This document shows positions 22,091 to 32,599 of a stretch of 64,000 nt of DNA, one piece after another. The stretch is from Angiostrongylus vasorum (lineage: Eukaryota > Nematoda > Chromadorea > Rhabditida > Metastrongylidae), in the NCBI GenBank assembly GCA_018806985.1, contig JADANN010000461.1, positions 3,805,276-3,869,275 of the forward strand, given 5' to 3'. The notes beneath the pieces are model-generated. The model was not told the origin of the DNA and made no database searches. It saw nothing but the letters and a program-made list of their open reading frames with translations. The translations under genes and the position numbers were made by a program. Numbering within the stretch: the first letter of the stretch is position 1; each line of letters starts with the position of its first letter.

Positions 22091-22652
22091 GCTTTTTTTC
22101 TCCCTTTATGTTAGCCACATATAATCCGAGATTTTGAAATCCCTTCTGTTGGTGACAATAAGTATTTCTTAACACAGCGCCTTTTCATTTTTTTGTGAAA
22201 TGACCGATTATGTGAGTGAAACTGAACAGCCTAAGAAGAACTTGTCTGAGACGACTATTTGCATTTTCGCTCTCCACTTTTTTTTCTACAAACTTGATTT
22301 GCCTCTCCTGAAAGTACTTCGCTCATCGCTTTTTTTTCAAAGGCAGCTGTCACGTGTTTCCTCTTTTACGCGATTGTTATGGTACATTCCCACCCACATT
22401 GGTTTCGGCAGCGACTCATTCTTTTTGCATATAAAGTTCCTACTTTCTTTATCAACACTAATGGTCCTACTTTAGGCAATAGTACGAAAATTGAGTTCTA
22501 GAGAGGATGTTATACTTTCAATGAACACACCCTAGGTGGGACACCTAACTTTCTCTTCTGTTTACCATTAGTGGACATATTTCCTAGATTCTCTCAAGGT
22601 AACCACTGCTTGGCGAATTTGAAAAACGAATGGCACACGTTTCTCTTTCATG

Positions 22653-22700
22653 ACTGATATATATATCTATACATACATATATACATATATATACATATAA
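22653..22700. repeat. AT-rich microsatellite (TATA/TACA)
   Basis: Imperfect TATATA and CATATATA units immediately 5' of SINE-A copy 7. Confidence 0.8.
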
Positions 22701-22982
22701 AAGATGAAGCTAAAAGCTCTCGGCGTTGATCAATCCCTGGGGATGCGCCGTGCATTCGATTTCATTAAGTATCGCTGGAGGTGATTGAACGCATATCTGA
22801 CCTTTACAATGACTCGCGGTGGCCTATCGATGTATTGAGCTAGCGCTGACATACTCCAACACAAGTCTTGTACCAAGTTGCCGACCTCGGAGGTACGGAA
22901 GGTTTGGTGAGCCTTGGGTGTTGGGATCGATTCCATGTGTGTGCCGCAGTTGCGCCTCCAACTACTGCGTCACACGCGCCCT

Positions 22983-22985
<3 letters not shown>
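22701..22985 (-). mobile_element. SINE-A copy 7, lodged between two TA microsatellites
   Basis: Full-length copy from AAGCTCTCGGCGTTGATC to CGTCACACGCGCCCTTA. Both flanks are TA-rich, so it either inserted into a microsatellite or seeded one. The ORFs running into IYIYIY tracts are artefacts of this arrangement. Confidence 0.88.

Positions 22986-23064
<79 letters not shown>
22985..23064. repeat. Uninterrupted TA dinucleotide microsatellite
   Basis: About 80 bases (40 units) of pure TA. The translated Ile-Tyr ORFs on both strands are not genes. Likely highly length-polymorphic. Confidence 0.97.
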
Positions 23065-23065
<1 letters not shown>

Positions 23066-23458
23066 TTGCATTGAGATTTTTAGGTCGAAATGTACAGTTT
23101 TTTGACGGTGCTTTATGTAACCAGAATTTAGAAAATGCAAAATTTCGAAACAGTTCTGTCAATATCGAGCATTGGTGACACGATAGTTAAGAGAAAGTTC
23201 AGTTTTTTTCGAATAGTTTTCAGTCACACGTTATACAATCAGCTAGGTTAACGCCGGCTAATCAAACAGGTAGGATTACCAATGAGTACTTTTTTTGGTT
23301 CTTGTTCCGAAATAAGTTACGAGATTCTTACTGATAATAAATGGGCAGTTTATCAGTATAAAATGTTTCGTATAGACCTTCGTTTGAGCTCGCTGTGGGT
23401 TAAGAAGGCAATGTATTCCGACAAGTTCGTGCTTGTTGCCGAATAGTTCTTTCTTGGC

Positions 23459-23721
23459 AGAAAAGCTCTCAGCTCTGATCAATCCCTGAGGGATGTGCCA
23501 TGCATTCGGCTTCATTAAGCATAGCTGAAGGTGATTTAATGCATATCTGGCCATTGCAATAATTCGAGGTGGCTTACTATGTATCAAGCTTGTGCTGTTA
23601 TCCGCCCAGACAAGTCTGGTACCAATTTGCCGACCCCGGAGGCTTGGTGAGCCTAGTACGCGAGGATCGACCCCATGTATATTGCAGGGTACGTTCGACG
23701 ACTGTGCTAAACGCGCTCTTA
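23459..23721 (-). mobile_element. SINE-A copy 8, short head deletion
   Basis: Tail AAAGCTCTCAGCTCTGATC through ATTGCAATAATTCGAGGTGG, a variant also seen in copy 1, so these two may form a subfamily. About 20 bases around GGAGGGATGGAAGG are missing. Confidence 0.82.
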
Positions 23722-23834
23722 CTATCTTAGCTTACAACACATTGTTGCAATAAATGGAAGAAGAGAGAAGGAAACACATTTTTGTTTTTCTCTCTAAATT
23801 GATGAACAAAGTGGGAATCACGATGGCAGTGACC

Positions 23835-24195
23835 CCGCCGATTTTGCTAACCGTTTAACCCATCCAGACCCTCGTTCAACTCCGCTTTGGGTCAACGTGG
23901 CCTCTGAGTCCTCCACTGTTGAGGAATTGGAGCCAGAATTGTCTGGAGCAAGTTGACTCTTACTGATTAACGTGGCTTGCCGTAATACGGCTACCTTGAA
24001 GTCCAGCAATGAACGACTCGACCTGCATCAATGACATCCGCGACAAAGATGAAATTCTCAAGCTGCAGCCGAACCTACGCACGAAAACTTCGAAGTCCTT
24101 CATAGAAAGAGGATGCAAGGGAATAAATAGAAAGCAAGAAGTGCTGGGATCGCACATTGTGATGCACGAGATGTCGGGTCATGTATTCGCCGCTA
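23835..24195 (+). mobile_element. SINE-B copy, diverged
   Basis: TTGGAGCCAGAATTGTCTGG, TTACCGTAATACGG-like middle, CTCAAGCTGCAGCCGAACC and AGAAGTGCTGGGATCGCACA follow the order of the SINE-B 3' half at 63.1-63.3 kb. The head is poorly preserved. Confidence 0.55.
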
Positions 24196-24489
24196 TAACC
24201 TATCGGCGGAGGTCGAGCGACTAGAAATTCCGTCTCCAGCAAATCCTCCATTTCTCCTTGTCGCGCGCTAGAGTAGCCAAGTGCGTTTTTGCTCATTCTA
24301 AGGGCTCGTTGGTCATCAAATCTTCTGCAATCGGTTTTCTTGAAGGGTTTCGACAATTCACTGGATTATAGCTCTTGTTGCTGTGCGTTTGACATCCGAG
24401 AAAGCACTGTAGCTGACAGCCGTTGTCCATCGGTTGTCGTACAGTCGGATTATATCTGCAGCTCGCCTTAAGTTCGACGACTCGGCGTA

Positions 24490-26930
24490 TGAAACTACGT
24501 CTAATTTCTATCGTTGGCGTTTGTCGGAGCTTCAGATCTCCTTTCTCATTTACGTGATGAAGGACACTGTTAGCATCGTCGGTCGACTATACGTTATAAA
24601 ACGTTGAGTGATCGTCCATCATACTTACACAGCGACTACGTTTTTTTACGCATGCGTTAAAGCAAGAAGAATCATCGTGAGCTCAAAAGGACGAACACGG
24701 AGTCGAGTGATTTTTTGTTCTCTTCACTACATGCTTGATGTTCTTGAAGGCTCCGCAAACCTTCCGCTTTCTCCTGATCAACTCTGTTGTTATGCCCTTC
24801 ATCAGGTTCACATTCATACCTCCATAGGCGTAACTGGATCATTCAGAGATATTCATTATCCTGAGCGTGAATGGGACAGAAGAAACTAATCCGTCCCTCA
24901 TAAAGATCATTTTTGTGAGATTCAGACGAAGATCAATTATCCTACAAGCGTCGTCAAAGTTCGAAGCATTCGCTTCTGCTGGTTGAAGCTTGATGTCATC
25001 ACCAAACCGGAGATGGTGTAATTGCTAGGCATCGATTTCCGCGCCCTTGTTGCCCCATTCTAATGTTCGCGTTGTTCTCGAGGTGGCAGTAAATGAATTT
25101 GGCAAAATGGTATCGCTTCGCCTAACACCTCTTTTGACGTCAATGTCAATTAATATCGTTGTAGAATAATAAAGATATTCTGGATTCAACATCTTTCTAT
25201 AGTTCGCGAATATTCTTTATGTACTAAAAAGAGATGCACTGGCTATACAGAACTTTCATGATCGCTTCCATTTCAGCTGAGTCAAAGACCTTCCTTAAAT
25301 CAACAAAAAGTGGGACAAAGCGGTCTCTTTTACTTTCACGATACTTCACTGAGTCTTGTATTAATGGTGTGAATGTGGTCGGTGGTGATGAATCCTTTTC
25401 GAAACCCTACTTGCTCACGTGGTTGTCACTCGTCCCGTGTTCTGTGAATCCTGTTTAAAATGAATCAAGTGAGAAGTTTGTAGACGACAGACATCAAGCA
25501 GATTGGTTGGGCGAGAATTGCCAATGTAGTTGAGTCACCCTTCTTTAACAACAACACTGTCTTGGTGGCCTTCCACTCAGTAGGATTCTAGAATTCTGAC
25601 AGGTAACGTGTGAAGAGCCAACTCGGCGTGTTTACGAGGAGTGGCGGAACGTTCTTCAGGTGTTCAAATCTTATGCTCTCTTGTCTTGGTGTTATTTGAT
25701 TCTTCACCGACGAAATAGTATGTGGGATTTCGGAAGGGAGAATCGAGTGCTACGACATATCCATCGTATCCATCCTGCTTTATTTCATATGATGGCAGGG
25801 AGAACGTGGCTATTTAAGAGATCTGAGTAGTAATCGTGAGTACCTCCATTGCCTTTCTGGAAGCTGTAACTGTTCCATCTGGGCATCGAAGCGGTATCAT
25901 ATTAGTTTTACAATTCGAGAAATTTCGGTGGGCTTTGCCAATGCTTTCCCCAGCCTCTGCTGCTTCGACCATTAGTGCTGCTTTTCTCTCTTTAAGATCC
26001 TTTTTTATCGCCTGTCTATATTGTTCTGTAGGTTCCGATGACAGTGAGCTCCCTGTAGTTCGTGCGATCTCAAGTTGGCCTAGCGGTTTAAATGGTTCTT
26101 AAGACAGACGTCGCTTGTTGAATTTCGAACTCTCATCTTTAATAGCTCTAAGGTGATGATGTTGACTAAGTCGGTCGTATTCTTCGTCGATGTTACTCAT
26201 GACGAGATCTTACCATGATCCAGCTAACGAACTGAAAAGTCCCTGTTCATAATGTTTTTGGGACTTCGTGTTTTGATTTAACTTCTTTCTCTCCTTTTTC
26301 GCGAGATGTACAATCTTTTGCGAAGAAGGCGATGGTCTGATTCAGCTTAGAATTTTCAGGAAACTCCGACATCGGTTGGGCAAAACATTCACTTGCCATG
26401 ATCTGGTCTATTTCGTTATGATACTCTCCATTGGGAGACTCCCCCTTCCTGCGTTGAGAGTGGGCTCATGGAATTGGGAGTTACCACGAATGGCCTTGGT
26501 CGTTATGATAAACTTAAGCAGGTGCTCACCCTGCTCGCCATTATAATCTATGTTTCCCAATGTGACGTTCTTTAGGCGTTCTTCTGGGTCCAATATAGCC
26601 GTTAAAATCTTTGAAGGTGACCTTGAACAATGTACGGTCTTCTCTTTAGTACATTTGCAACTCTACATAAAACTCTTCGACTTCTTCTTCATCATATTTT
26701 GATATTGGCGCGTAAACGACGAAGATTGTCAAAGCCGGAAGTGATCCACATCTCTTCAATCGTAGACGTCTGGGTTCGGGTTGTTAGTTATTCGAGCGAC
26801 TCTATGTTCCTGGCCAAACTCATGTTGAGGAGAACGCCAACGCCGCCGATTCTGCTATTGTCGCGTTTTGTGAAATTCAACTGTAAATTAAATTTCAGTA
26901 TTCCTTGATGTTTTAGCCATAGTCGACATT
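24490..26930 (-). mobile_element. RTE-clade LINE, degraded, endonuclease plus reverse transcriptase
   Basis: This is the longest LINE here. From 26900 down: an endonuclease N-terminal block (NMSLARNIESLE), NVTLGNIDYNGEQGEHLLKF (26560-26500) and the NSQFHEP and SIITK segments. RT follows, with a KVFDSAEMEAI block (about 25300-25230) and LRFGDDI, the catalytic FxDD-type motif, near 25010-24990. Then SSYAYGGMN with a RRKRKVCGAFKN segment near 24850-24760. The order endonuclease then RT in one frame family is that of RTE/APE-type non-LTR elements. Numerous stops and frameshifts make it inactive, and its 3' boundary is uncertain. Confidence 0.75.
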
Positions 26931-27394
26931 CGTAATAAGTATGGTAAAATTGGTTTATCAAGAGAAGAGTGATTTCCTGCGTAGCTGATCATGTCCAGCT
27001 TCCCCTCACCCCGACTTCCCGCATTTCATTTGATTCATTCAAAGGATATGGTATCGTCACGGGGGTTTGCAATATCTCCCTTTGCTTTAATTTCTATGTC
27101 AAGTTGTTAGAAAGGCTTGAGCTGAATTGACTCTAAGAAAGATAACCAAAAAGGTGTTTTTTGAAAGCGATTTTGATGTTTTTGTCCCATCTCTGGCTCT
27201 CATGTCTTGTTAATACATCGATCATTGTGTTCTATTCACAGATAAGGAAACCCAGAAAATAAAAGATAAGAAAGTTGCCGAAAAATAAAAGCTACATCCT
27301 GATGGTACGTTAATGTCTTACTTCTATAGCATGGCCTCATTCTATCCCTAGAACACTGCATTTGTTTTAGACTTTTTGCCTACTGCCTACTCTT

Positions 27395-27790
27395 TTTTGA
27401 TGGCAGGGTATATTGCGAAATATAACTTCAACGAAGCTGAGATATTTGCAAAACTCTGGACCGCAGGTGCCTATGGTGGGGAACGAACGCGTATTGTCCT
27501 TTCCGGGGAGTAACGCGTTCACCACCACACCATGCGGGTCCTTCGTTTCGCCTGTCTCTCAGCTAGTTCTATCCCGTTGACGGGTGATTGCTGATGGCAA
27601 AAGATCGATAGAACTAGCTGAGAGACAGGCGAGAACGAAGGACCCTGCATGGTGTGGTGGTGAACGCGTTACTCCCCGGAAAGGACAATAGCGCGTTCGT
27701 TCCCCACCATAGGCACTCTGCGGTCCAGAGTTTTGCAAATATCTCAGCTTCGTTGAAGTTATATTTCGCAATATACACTGCATTTGTTAT
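27395..27790. repeat. PAL foldback, best-preserved long palindrome
   Basis: The left arm from GGTATATTGCGAAATATAAC to TCAGCTAGTTCTATC (about 27415-27570) is nearly perfectly mirrored by the right arm 27605-27775, with a loop of about 35 bases (CCCGTTGACGGGTGATTGC). A 14-base direct repeat, ACACTGCATTTGTT, lies at 27353-27366 and 27775-27788 and could be a target-site duplication. Left-end sequence TGCCTACTC-TTTTTTGATGGCAGGG is partly shared with other copies. No coding capacity. Confidence 0.82.
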
Positions 27791-28059
27791 TTGTAGGAGT
27801 GAATTTTTCATTTCGGTCACAACTTTTAAAGATTCTCTGAAAGGATTGCACAATTTTTAGGCGTACCCTTTTTTTCCCCAATTTTATAAGCCTCATACGA
27901 ATTCATCTTGTTCCCGTAATCGTAGAATGAGTGTGGCGGCAATAACAGGAAGTGCCTCTCAATCTATGCGTTGTCGTTGGCTTGATCCCCCATCCCAGAC
28001 GAACCGCGCCATATTACGTCACTAACGAACGGATAAACTTTGAATGTTTTAACTTAATA

Positions 28060-28480
28060 TTTACTGCCTATTCTTTTTAATCGCAGGGTATATTCCGGAG
28101 TATAACTTCAATGATGCTGAGATGTTTTCAAAACTCCGGACCGCAGGTGTCTGCTGTGAGGGAACGAACGCGCTATTGTCCACTACGGCGAGTAACGCGT
28201 TCACCACCAGTTAAAATTGTGATTATAACCACAGCCTCAGCTTAACTGGGTTCGCTGCCGATTTGAGCTCCCCAGACCAATCCCGCTGACGGGTGATTGC
28301 TGACGGCAGAGATCGATAGAACTAGCTGAGAGACAGGCGAAGCGAAGGACCCGCATGGTGTGGTGGTGAACGCGTTACTCCTCGGAAAGGACAATAGTGC
28401 GTTCGTTCCCCCACCGTAGACACCTGCGGTCCGGAGTTTTGCAGATATCTCAACATCATTGGAGTTATACTTGAGTGGTT
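28060..28480. repeat. PAL foldback copy
   Basis: Arms 28085-28208 and 28290-28475 match those at 27.4 kb, including GGACCGCAGGTGTCTGC and GTAACGCGTTCACCACCA. The left arm is truncated after CACCACCAG and followed by about 70 bases of loop sequence. Only about 270 bases separate it from the preceding copy. Confidence 0.78.
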
Positions 28481-29270
28481 TATTGTTTTATCCCTTTTAC
28501 AGTAATCGTGGTGGTCGTAGTAGTTTTCGGTCCTTAAATTTACAGTGCCCTTAATGTCCACACAGTTAGTATAGAGGTTATCACACTACACTTTTGCTGT
28601 AAGTATAAATGCGGGATAAGCCTTATAAAACTATTTAGCAAGTGGATTCAAACCTCGTTTGTATACAATGAGTTCTAAGACTTTATTATGGGCAGCAACC
28701 GATGCTCGTTTTTGTATGATTCTTTGCCGGTAATTTAATAAGGAACAGTGTTTGAGAGCAAATTAGCTGAACCAGAAGTTGGTAGAACTTGAAGAAGTAG
28801 GGATGCCACAACATCCGTTATCTAAAAACAACATAACAGTCAGCTTCGTAATGTCGTCCTTGTTCACGTCATCGAGAGGATTTCGCAAAGAATTTTGCAG
28901 GCCGATCTTCACCATATTTTTTATTCGCTTGGGGCCATCGGATGCTTTAGAAATACTTATTCCTTATGACACAAAATGGTTGTCTAGTGGTATTTTCAGG
29001 TGGTTACTAGAACAGTAAACCCTCGACCAGAAAGGTATGGCTGACTACTTAGAGATTTGGTACCTATGTACCTATGAGTTCGCAACCCTTTTTATCTATA
29101 GCACCTTTAAATAGAGTTGTACACGAAATTTTTTGATATTTAGGAAGGGTTTTTTGGGAATGGATCCTACGTAAATAAGTACGCTTATCACGTTTGGCAG
29201 CTGTCAAATGAACACTAATAAACCCCATTCTTCTGTCTCTCGAAGCATCAGCCGCTCTCTCGCCTGTGCT
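28480..29270. other. Uncharacterised stretch
   Basis: No repeat family or gene recognised. A 79-codon plus frame at 28779-29018 has no motif. Confidence 0.3.
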
Positions 29271-29278
29271 CGTTCGAG

Positions 29279-29674
29279 ATGCACTTGAACGTCATACTTT
29301 TGTTACGATTTCTTTTACTATTTGTCGAGAAAAGTACCTACGACAGCCCTGCCTTTCCCAATGGGATAGCTTTACTCTTAGTTCAGTTTTCTGACCTTCG
29401 AATGTACATAAAATTCCGACACCGAGAAACACTATCACCCAAGCCACAAATAGAAGGTGGGGAGTGCAATACAAAAAATGCATCAATAAGCTCAAGTGAG
29501 ATTACTACTCTTTACGAGTATACTTCTACAATTATAAAAGCATTCATTACTAATAGGGAATTCGACGAGGTGAACGAGCCGTGTTCTACAGTCACCATTT
29601 CATGTTTTCCTTGTTGCCGTACTTATGAAGCAATTGACAGAAAGGCACTTATGAGCTGTCAAGAGGTAAAGTAA
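29279..29674 (+). CDS. Hypothetical secreted-type ORF, 131 residues
   Basis: Not recognised as any family. A single uninterrupted frame starts MHLNVILLLRFLLLFVEK, a plausible signal peptide or signal anchor. The C-terminal third has six cysteines including an FPCC pair and ends AIDRKALMSCQEVK. It is not part of any repeat family identified in this window, unlike most ORFs here. Nearby splice sites, TATA box and poly(A) signal are not convincing, so it may be one exon or a chance frame. Small Cys-containing secreted proteins are common in parasitic nematodes, which is the only reason for raising it. Confidence 0.3.
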   Translation: MHLNVILLLRFLLLFVEKSTYDSPAFPNGIALLLVQFSDLRMYIKFRHRETLSPKPQIEGGECNTKNASISSSEITTLYEYTSTIIKAFITNREFDEVNEPCSTVTISCFPCCRTYEAIDRKALMSCQEVK

Positions 29675-30239
29675 ATTGTTCGCGCACGGATACTCGTACA
29701 CATCTCACCCCTTACTCTGACCCACTCACGTTATCGTTGGTCAAACAATGTTGTCATGCTGCGGCTGTGAAGTGCATTCCCTTAGATTTACACAGTAGTT
29801 AGCGATGCCACTTTTTGAGAAGAAGAGTGTCCTAGGATTCCTTTCAGTTTACTAGACGTTATTATTTTTCATATTTATCCTTTTTATCGTTCATTGCGAA
29901 ATTTGGCAAAACTTTTTAGCGACTGCCTGCTCAAATTGTTGCCTCTTCTCGGTTTTCCTTGCTAGTTCCTCTTTTGCTCATCGAATCATTCACAGCGTAT
30001 TCTCAACAGATCCCAAAATCAGTAGAGAATTGAGATTTCATTTATTAGCTTACTAGACGGTGGGACGATATACCAAGAATCAACATGAACGAGTAATAAC
30101 GGCGGTTTCAGACAACGAATTCTTCGATACAGGGAGAACTCCCATATGTCGAGACGGTTAGCTGTCGAATCCTAAGAGAGCTCTGTTTAGGAAGTTGTCA
30201 AGTTTTGATCAAAAGCATTCGGTAGTTTTGGGTATTGAA

Positions 30240-30375
30240 GGGAGCGAGCTGTTGCCAGGCGTATCTGATACAAATTTGTCGACCCAGAAAGAATGAAAGG
30301 CTTTATGAGTCCGATGCGGGTCGAACCAGTTCACTTCTTGTGATGGACGGCACCGCTACCACTGCCCTATTCGTT
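30240..30375 (-). mobile_element. SINE-B head fragment
   Basis: ACAAATTTGTCGACCCAGAA, GGGTCGAACCAG (a B-box-like GGTTCGACCC on the minus strand) and CACCGCTACCACTGCCC match the head of the 13.4 kb copy. The 3' half is missing. Confidence 0.5.
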
Positions 30376-30854
30376 CCGTCTCCATCTAATAACTGTATTT
30401 ATTTCTAAGTACATGTTGTCTTAAACTGGTAATTCATCAAATATTCGAATCGTCCCTCGATAATTCTACGAGGAATGCGTAACTGTGTCATCCATGCGTA
30501 ATACTACGAAGGATTATGATTTGGAAAATCTTACGGATCCGGGAACAAAGTTCGCGAAATGAATTTCAACCCCATCTTCACAGAACATAGCGCTTTAGGA
30601 CGTAAGAAGTCCACTCATTATCAACACCGTCTACTGAGATCCTTATGTTAGTCTTTAAAAGATGGGAGAAAAAAAATGAAATCTTATTGTAACTAGTAAT
30701 CTTAACAATCTGACTAGAGGGAGCCAGCCTGTCCCAGACTGATATGGCACCAATTCCCCCGAAGTTTATTAAGAAAAAAGATAGTGTGGAAAAAAATCTT
30801 AACGAATAAAGAGAGAAATCTTGTTAATTGATAAATGGGTTTTTGATAGTATTA

Positions 30855-31020
30855 TTTTCGCAGGAATGCTGAGATTTTTTGCAAAACTGTGCACCGGAGA
30901 TGTTTGCGGTGGGCATCGAACCTGCAGTTACTTCCCTCCTGGGGCTGACGTGTTCACCAGCACACCAAATGTGTCCTTCGTTTCGCCTTTCTGTCAGCTA
31001 GTTTTCTATCCAGTATCTAT
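30855..31020. repeat. PAL single arm
   Basis: TGCTGAGATTTTTTGCAAAAC, GGTGGGCATCGAACC, TGTTCACCAGCACACC and CCTTCGTTTCGCC match the left PAL arm. No mirrored arm follows. Confidence 0.65.
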
Positions 31021-31179
31021 TTTCTCTATCTAAGTATTATTTTCGTTCGTATGAATTCTATATGGGAGCCTCCAGTTTCTATTTTTTCATTTCCACAGTA
31101 CATTTTTTTCTACACTGTTACCATGTGCTATTGGATTCACTGATTCACTACCGACTTCATCTTTTCTTTGTGAGTGCAT

Positions 31180-31560
31180 TAACAACACTCATAACAACCT
31201 GTATTTACAGTAGATGCGATGAATGGAAGTGCTTCGTATTTATTACTAATTGTTCGGGTCACGTGTGTTTCCTTTCTACAGTAGAGGTCAAGATCTCGTT
31301 CGGCAACTCTGTTGACCGTTTCACTGTATAGTCAATGAAGTAGTTGTCACGATGAGAAGTGAACCAATTGGTCCGTGGTCCGTCTGCGTTTCTGTCCTCC
31401 GTCAGTCGCAAGTCGACGGTGACCACAAGAGGTCGCAACTGAGACCGAGAACAATCGCTTCCACACCCCCATCCACGGCGACAGTCACAAAGGCAACCAC
31501 CACTTCACCACAGCGTCCGAAGACGAATTGCCCTCGCCGTCTGCCCGCCTTCATATCCGG
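31180..31560 (+). repeat. Dispersed repeat G, copy 2, first block
   Basis: Matches 61510-61790 in order: GTGTTTCCTTTCTAC, CTGTTGACCGTTTCACTGTA, TAGTCAATGAAGTAGTTGTC, AAGTCGACGGTGACCAC and GAGACCGAGAACAATCGCTT. The 107-codon frame across it is proline/threonine-rich low complexity and probably not a gene. Confidence 0.6.
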
Positions 31561-32234
31561 ATTCGGTACCATATTCTTAGTGTCTCACTCTACTTTACCA
31601 AACAGCTCACAATTTCTACCTATAACAGTAGACTCCGAAATTGTAGCCATCCTAAGGCCTACTATTCTCTTGTGAGGGTTTTTTGTTTCTAGAAAACTGC
31701 CGGGTTAAATGAAATTCAGTTTGTCATTTTTTTTGCAAGAGGAATGCGTAAACTCGAACTGATTCAAAACGGAACTTGTAGTAGATATATCTCTGTTTCC
31801 TGCTAATCTAACCCATAGTAGTATGAAGAATTCGAGTTCCGTCAATGGCGCTTTCTCTTTCTACCGTAATGTCACGTCCTCTACAAAGTTTTTAAAATCA
31901 TTCGCATAGTGAGCCACGTAAAAAATGCTTCTCATATACCTTTTGCAGACAAACTCTGTCATAAATAATTTGATTTCCTCTTGATAAACACACACGAGAA
32001 GGTTACCATAGCATTTATTTATCCCCCAAAAGCTAACTTTTCGGCGAATTTATCCTCCTTCAGGGCCTGGACATGTAAAGTTACCTGCATCCCAGAAAAT
32101 CACCTGAGTTTTTTTCTGAACAATGAAAAAATATGCTCATCATAATATTTTGTCGAGTTAGAAAAGCAGAATTATTAAGGAAGGATTATTGTTGGTTACA
32201 AGAGAAGTTGTGATTCTCCGTTATAGATCTTCTG

Positions 32235-32410
32235 AATCCACGTTCTCATCTCATTCATTCCTCATCCTCTAAGAACTTTATATTCATTTTTCAAGTTTGC
32301 TTTGATTCTAGGCCGATTTCATTGTTGGAAATGGTCTTTTCTTTTCGTTTTTTCTCCACGCATCTCTTCTCTGTTTTTTTCCTCTCTGAATTAACAAACA
32401 AATTTACAAA
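32235..32410 (+). repeat. Dispersed repeat G, copy 2, second block
   Basis: CATTCATTCCTCATCCTC, TTCATTTTTCAAGTTTGCTT, GGCCGATTTCATTGTTGG and CTCTGAATTAACAAACAAA match 100-260. In copy 1 this block directly follows the first block; here about 680 bases intervene. Confidence 0.6.
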
Positions 32411-32533
32411 CAAAAAAGTATTCATAATAAATCCCACGACCGATTTGCTATTAACCCTCGGCATTGATCAAGTAATTCTTCGTATACTCGTTCAGTAAAC
32501 GCGTGGTGTTATTTTTTATTCTTTATTCACGAA

Positions 32534-32574
32534 CAAGCTGACGTTTCGGCGGATTTCGCCTTCGTTAAAGCTTG
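32534..32574 (-). ncRNA. Hammerhead-like motif in the 3' region of the 33-kb PLE
   Basis: Minus strand: CAAGCT, TTAACGA (consensus CTGANGA with two transitions), A, GGCG-AAATC-CGCC, GAAAC, GTC, AGCTTG. Helix I pairs perfectly over six bases and helix II over four, and the cleavage triplet is the canonical GTC. It lies about 175 bases downstream of the end of the PLE frame at 32748. The two core substitutions would probably weaken or stop cleavage. Confidence 0.62.
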
Positions 32575-32599
32575 GAAAGGTCAAGTTGACAACAATCTA

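Noticed and set aside
22819..23178. ORFs of 63-119 codons with long Ile-Tyr tracts on both strands
   Set aside because: They are translations of SINE-A copy 7 running into a TA microsatellite.
27411..27775. Long hairpin considered as a transcription terminator or microRNA precursor
   Set aside because: Several copies of the same arms occur in the window with family-specific ends; a foldback mobile element explains it better.
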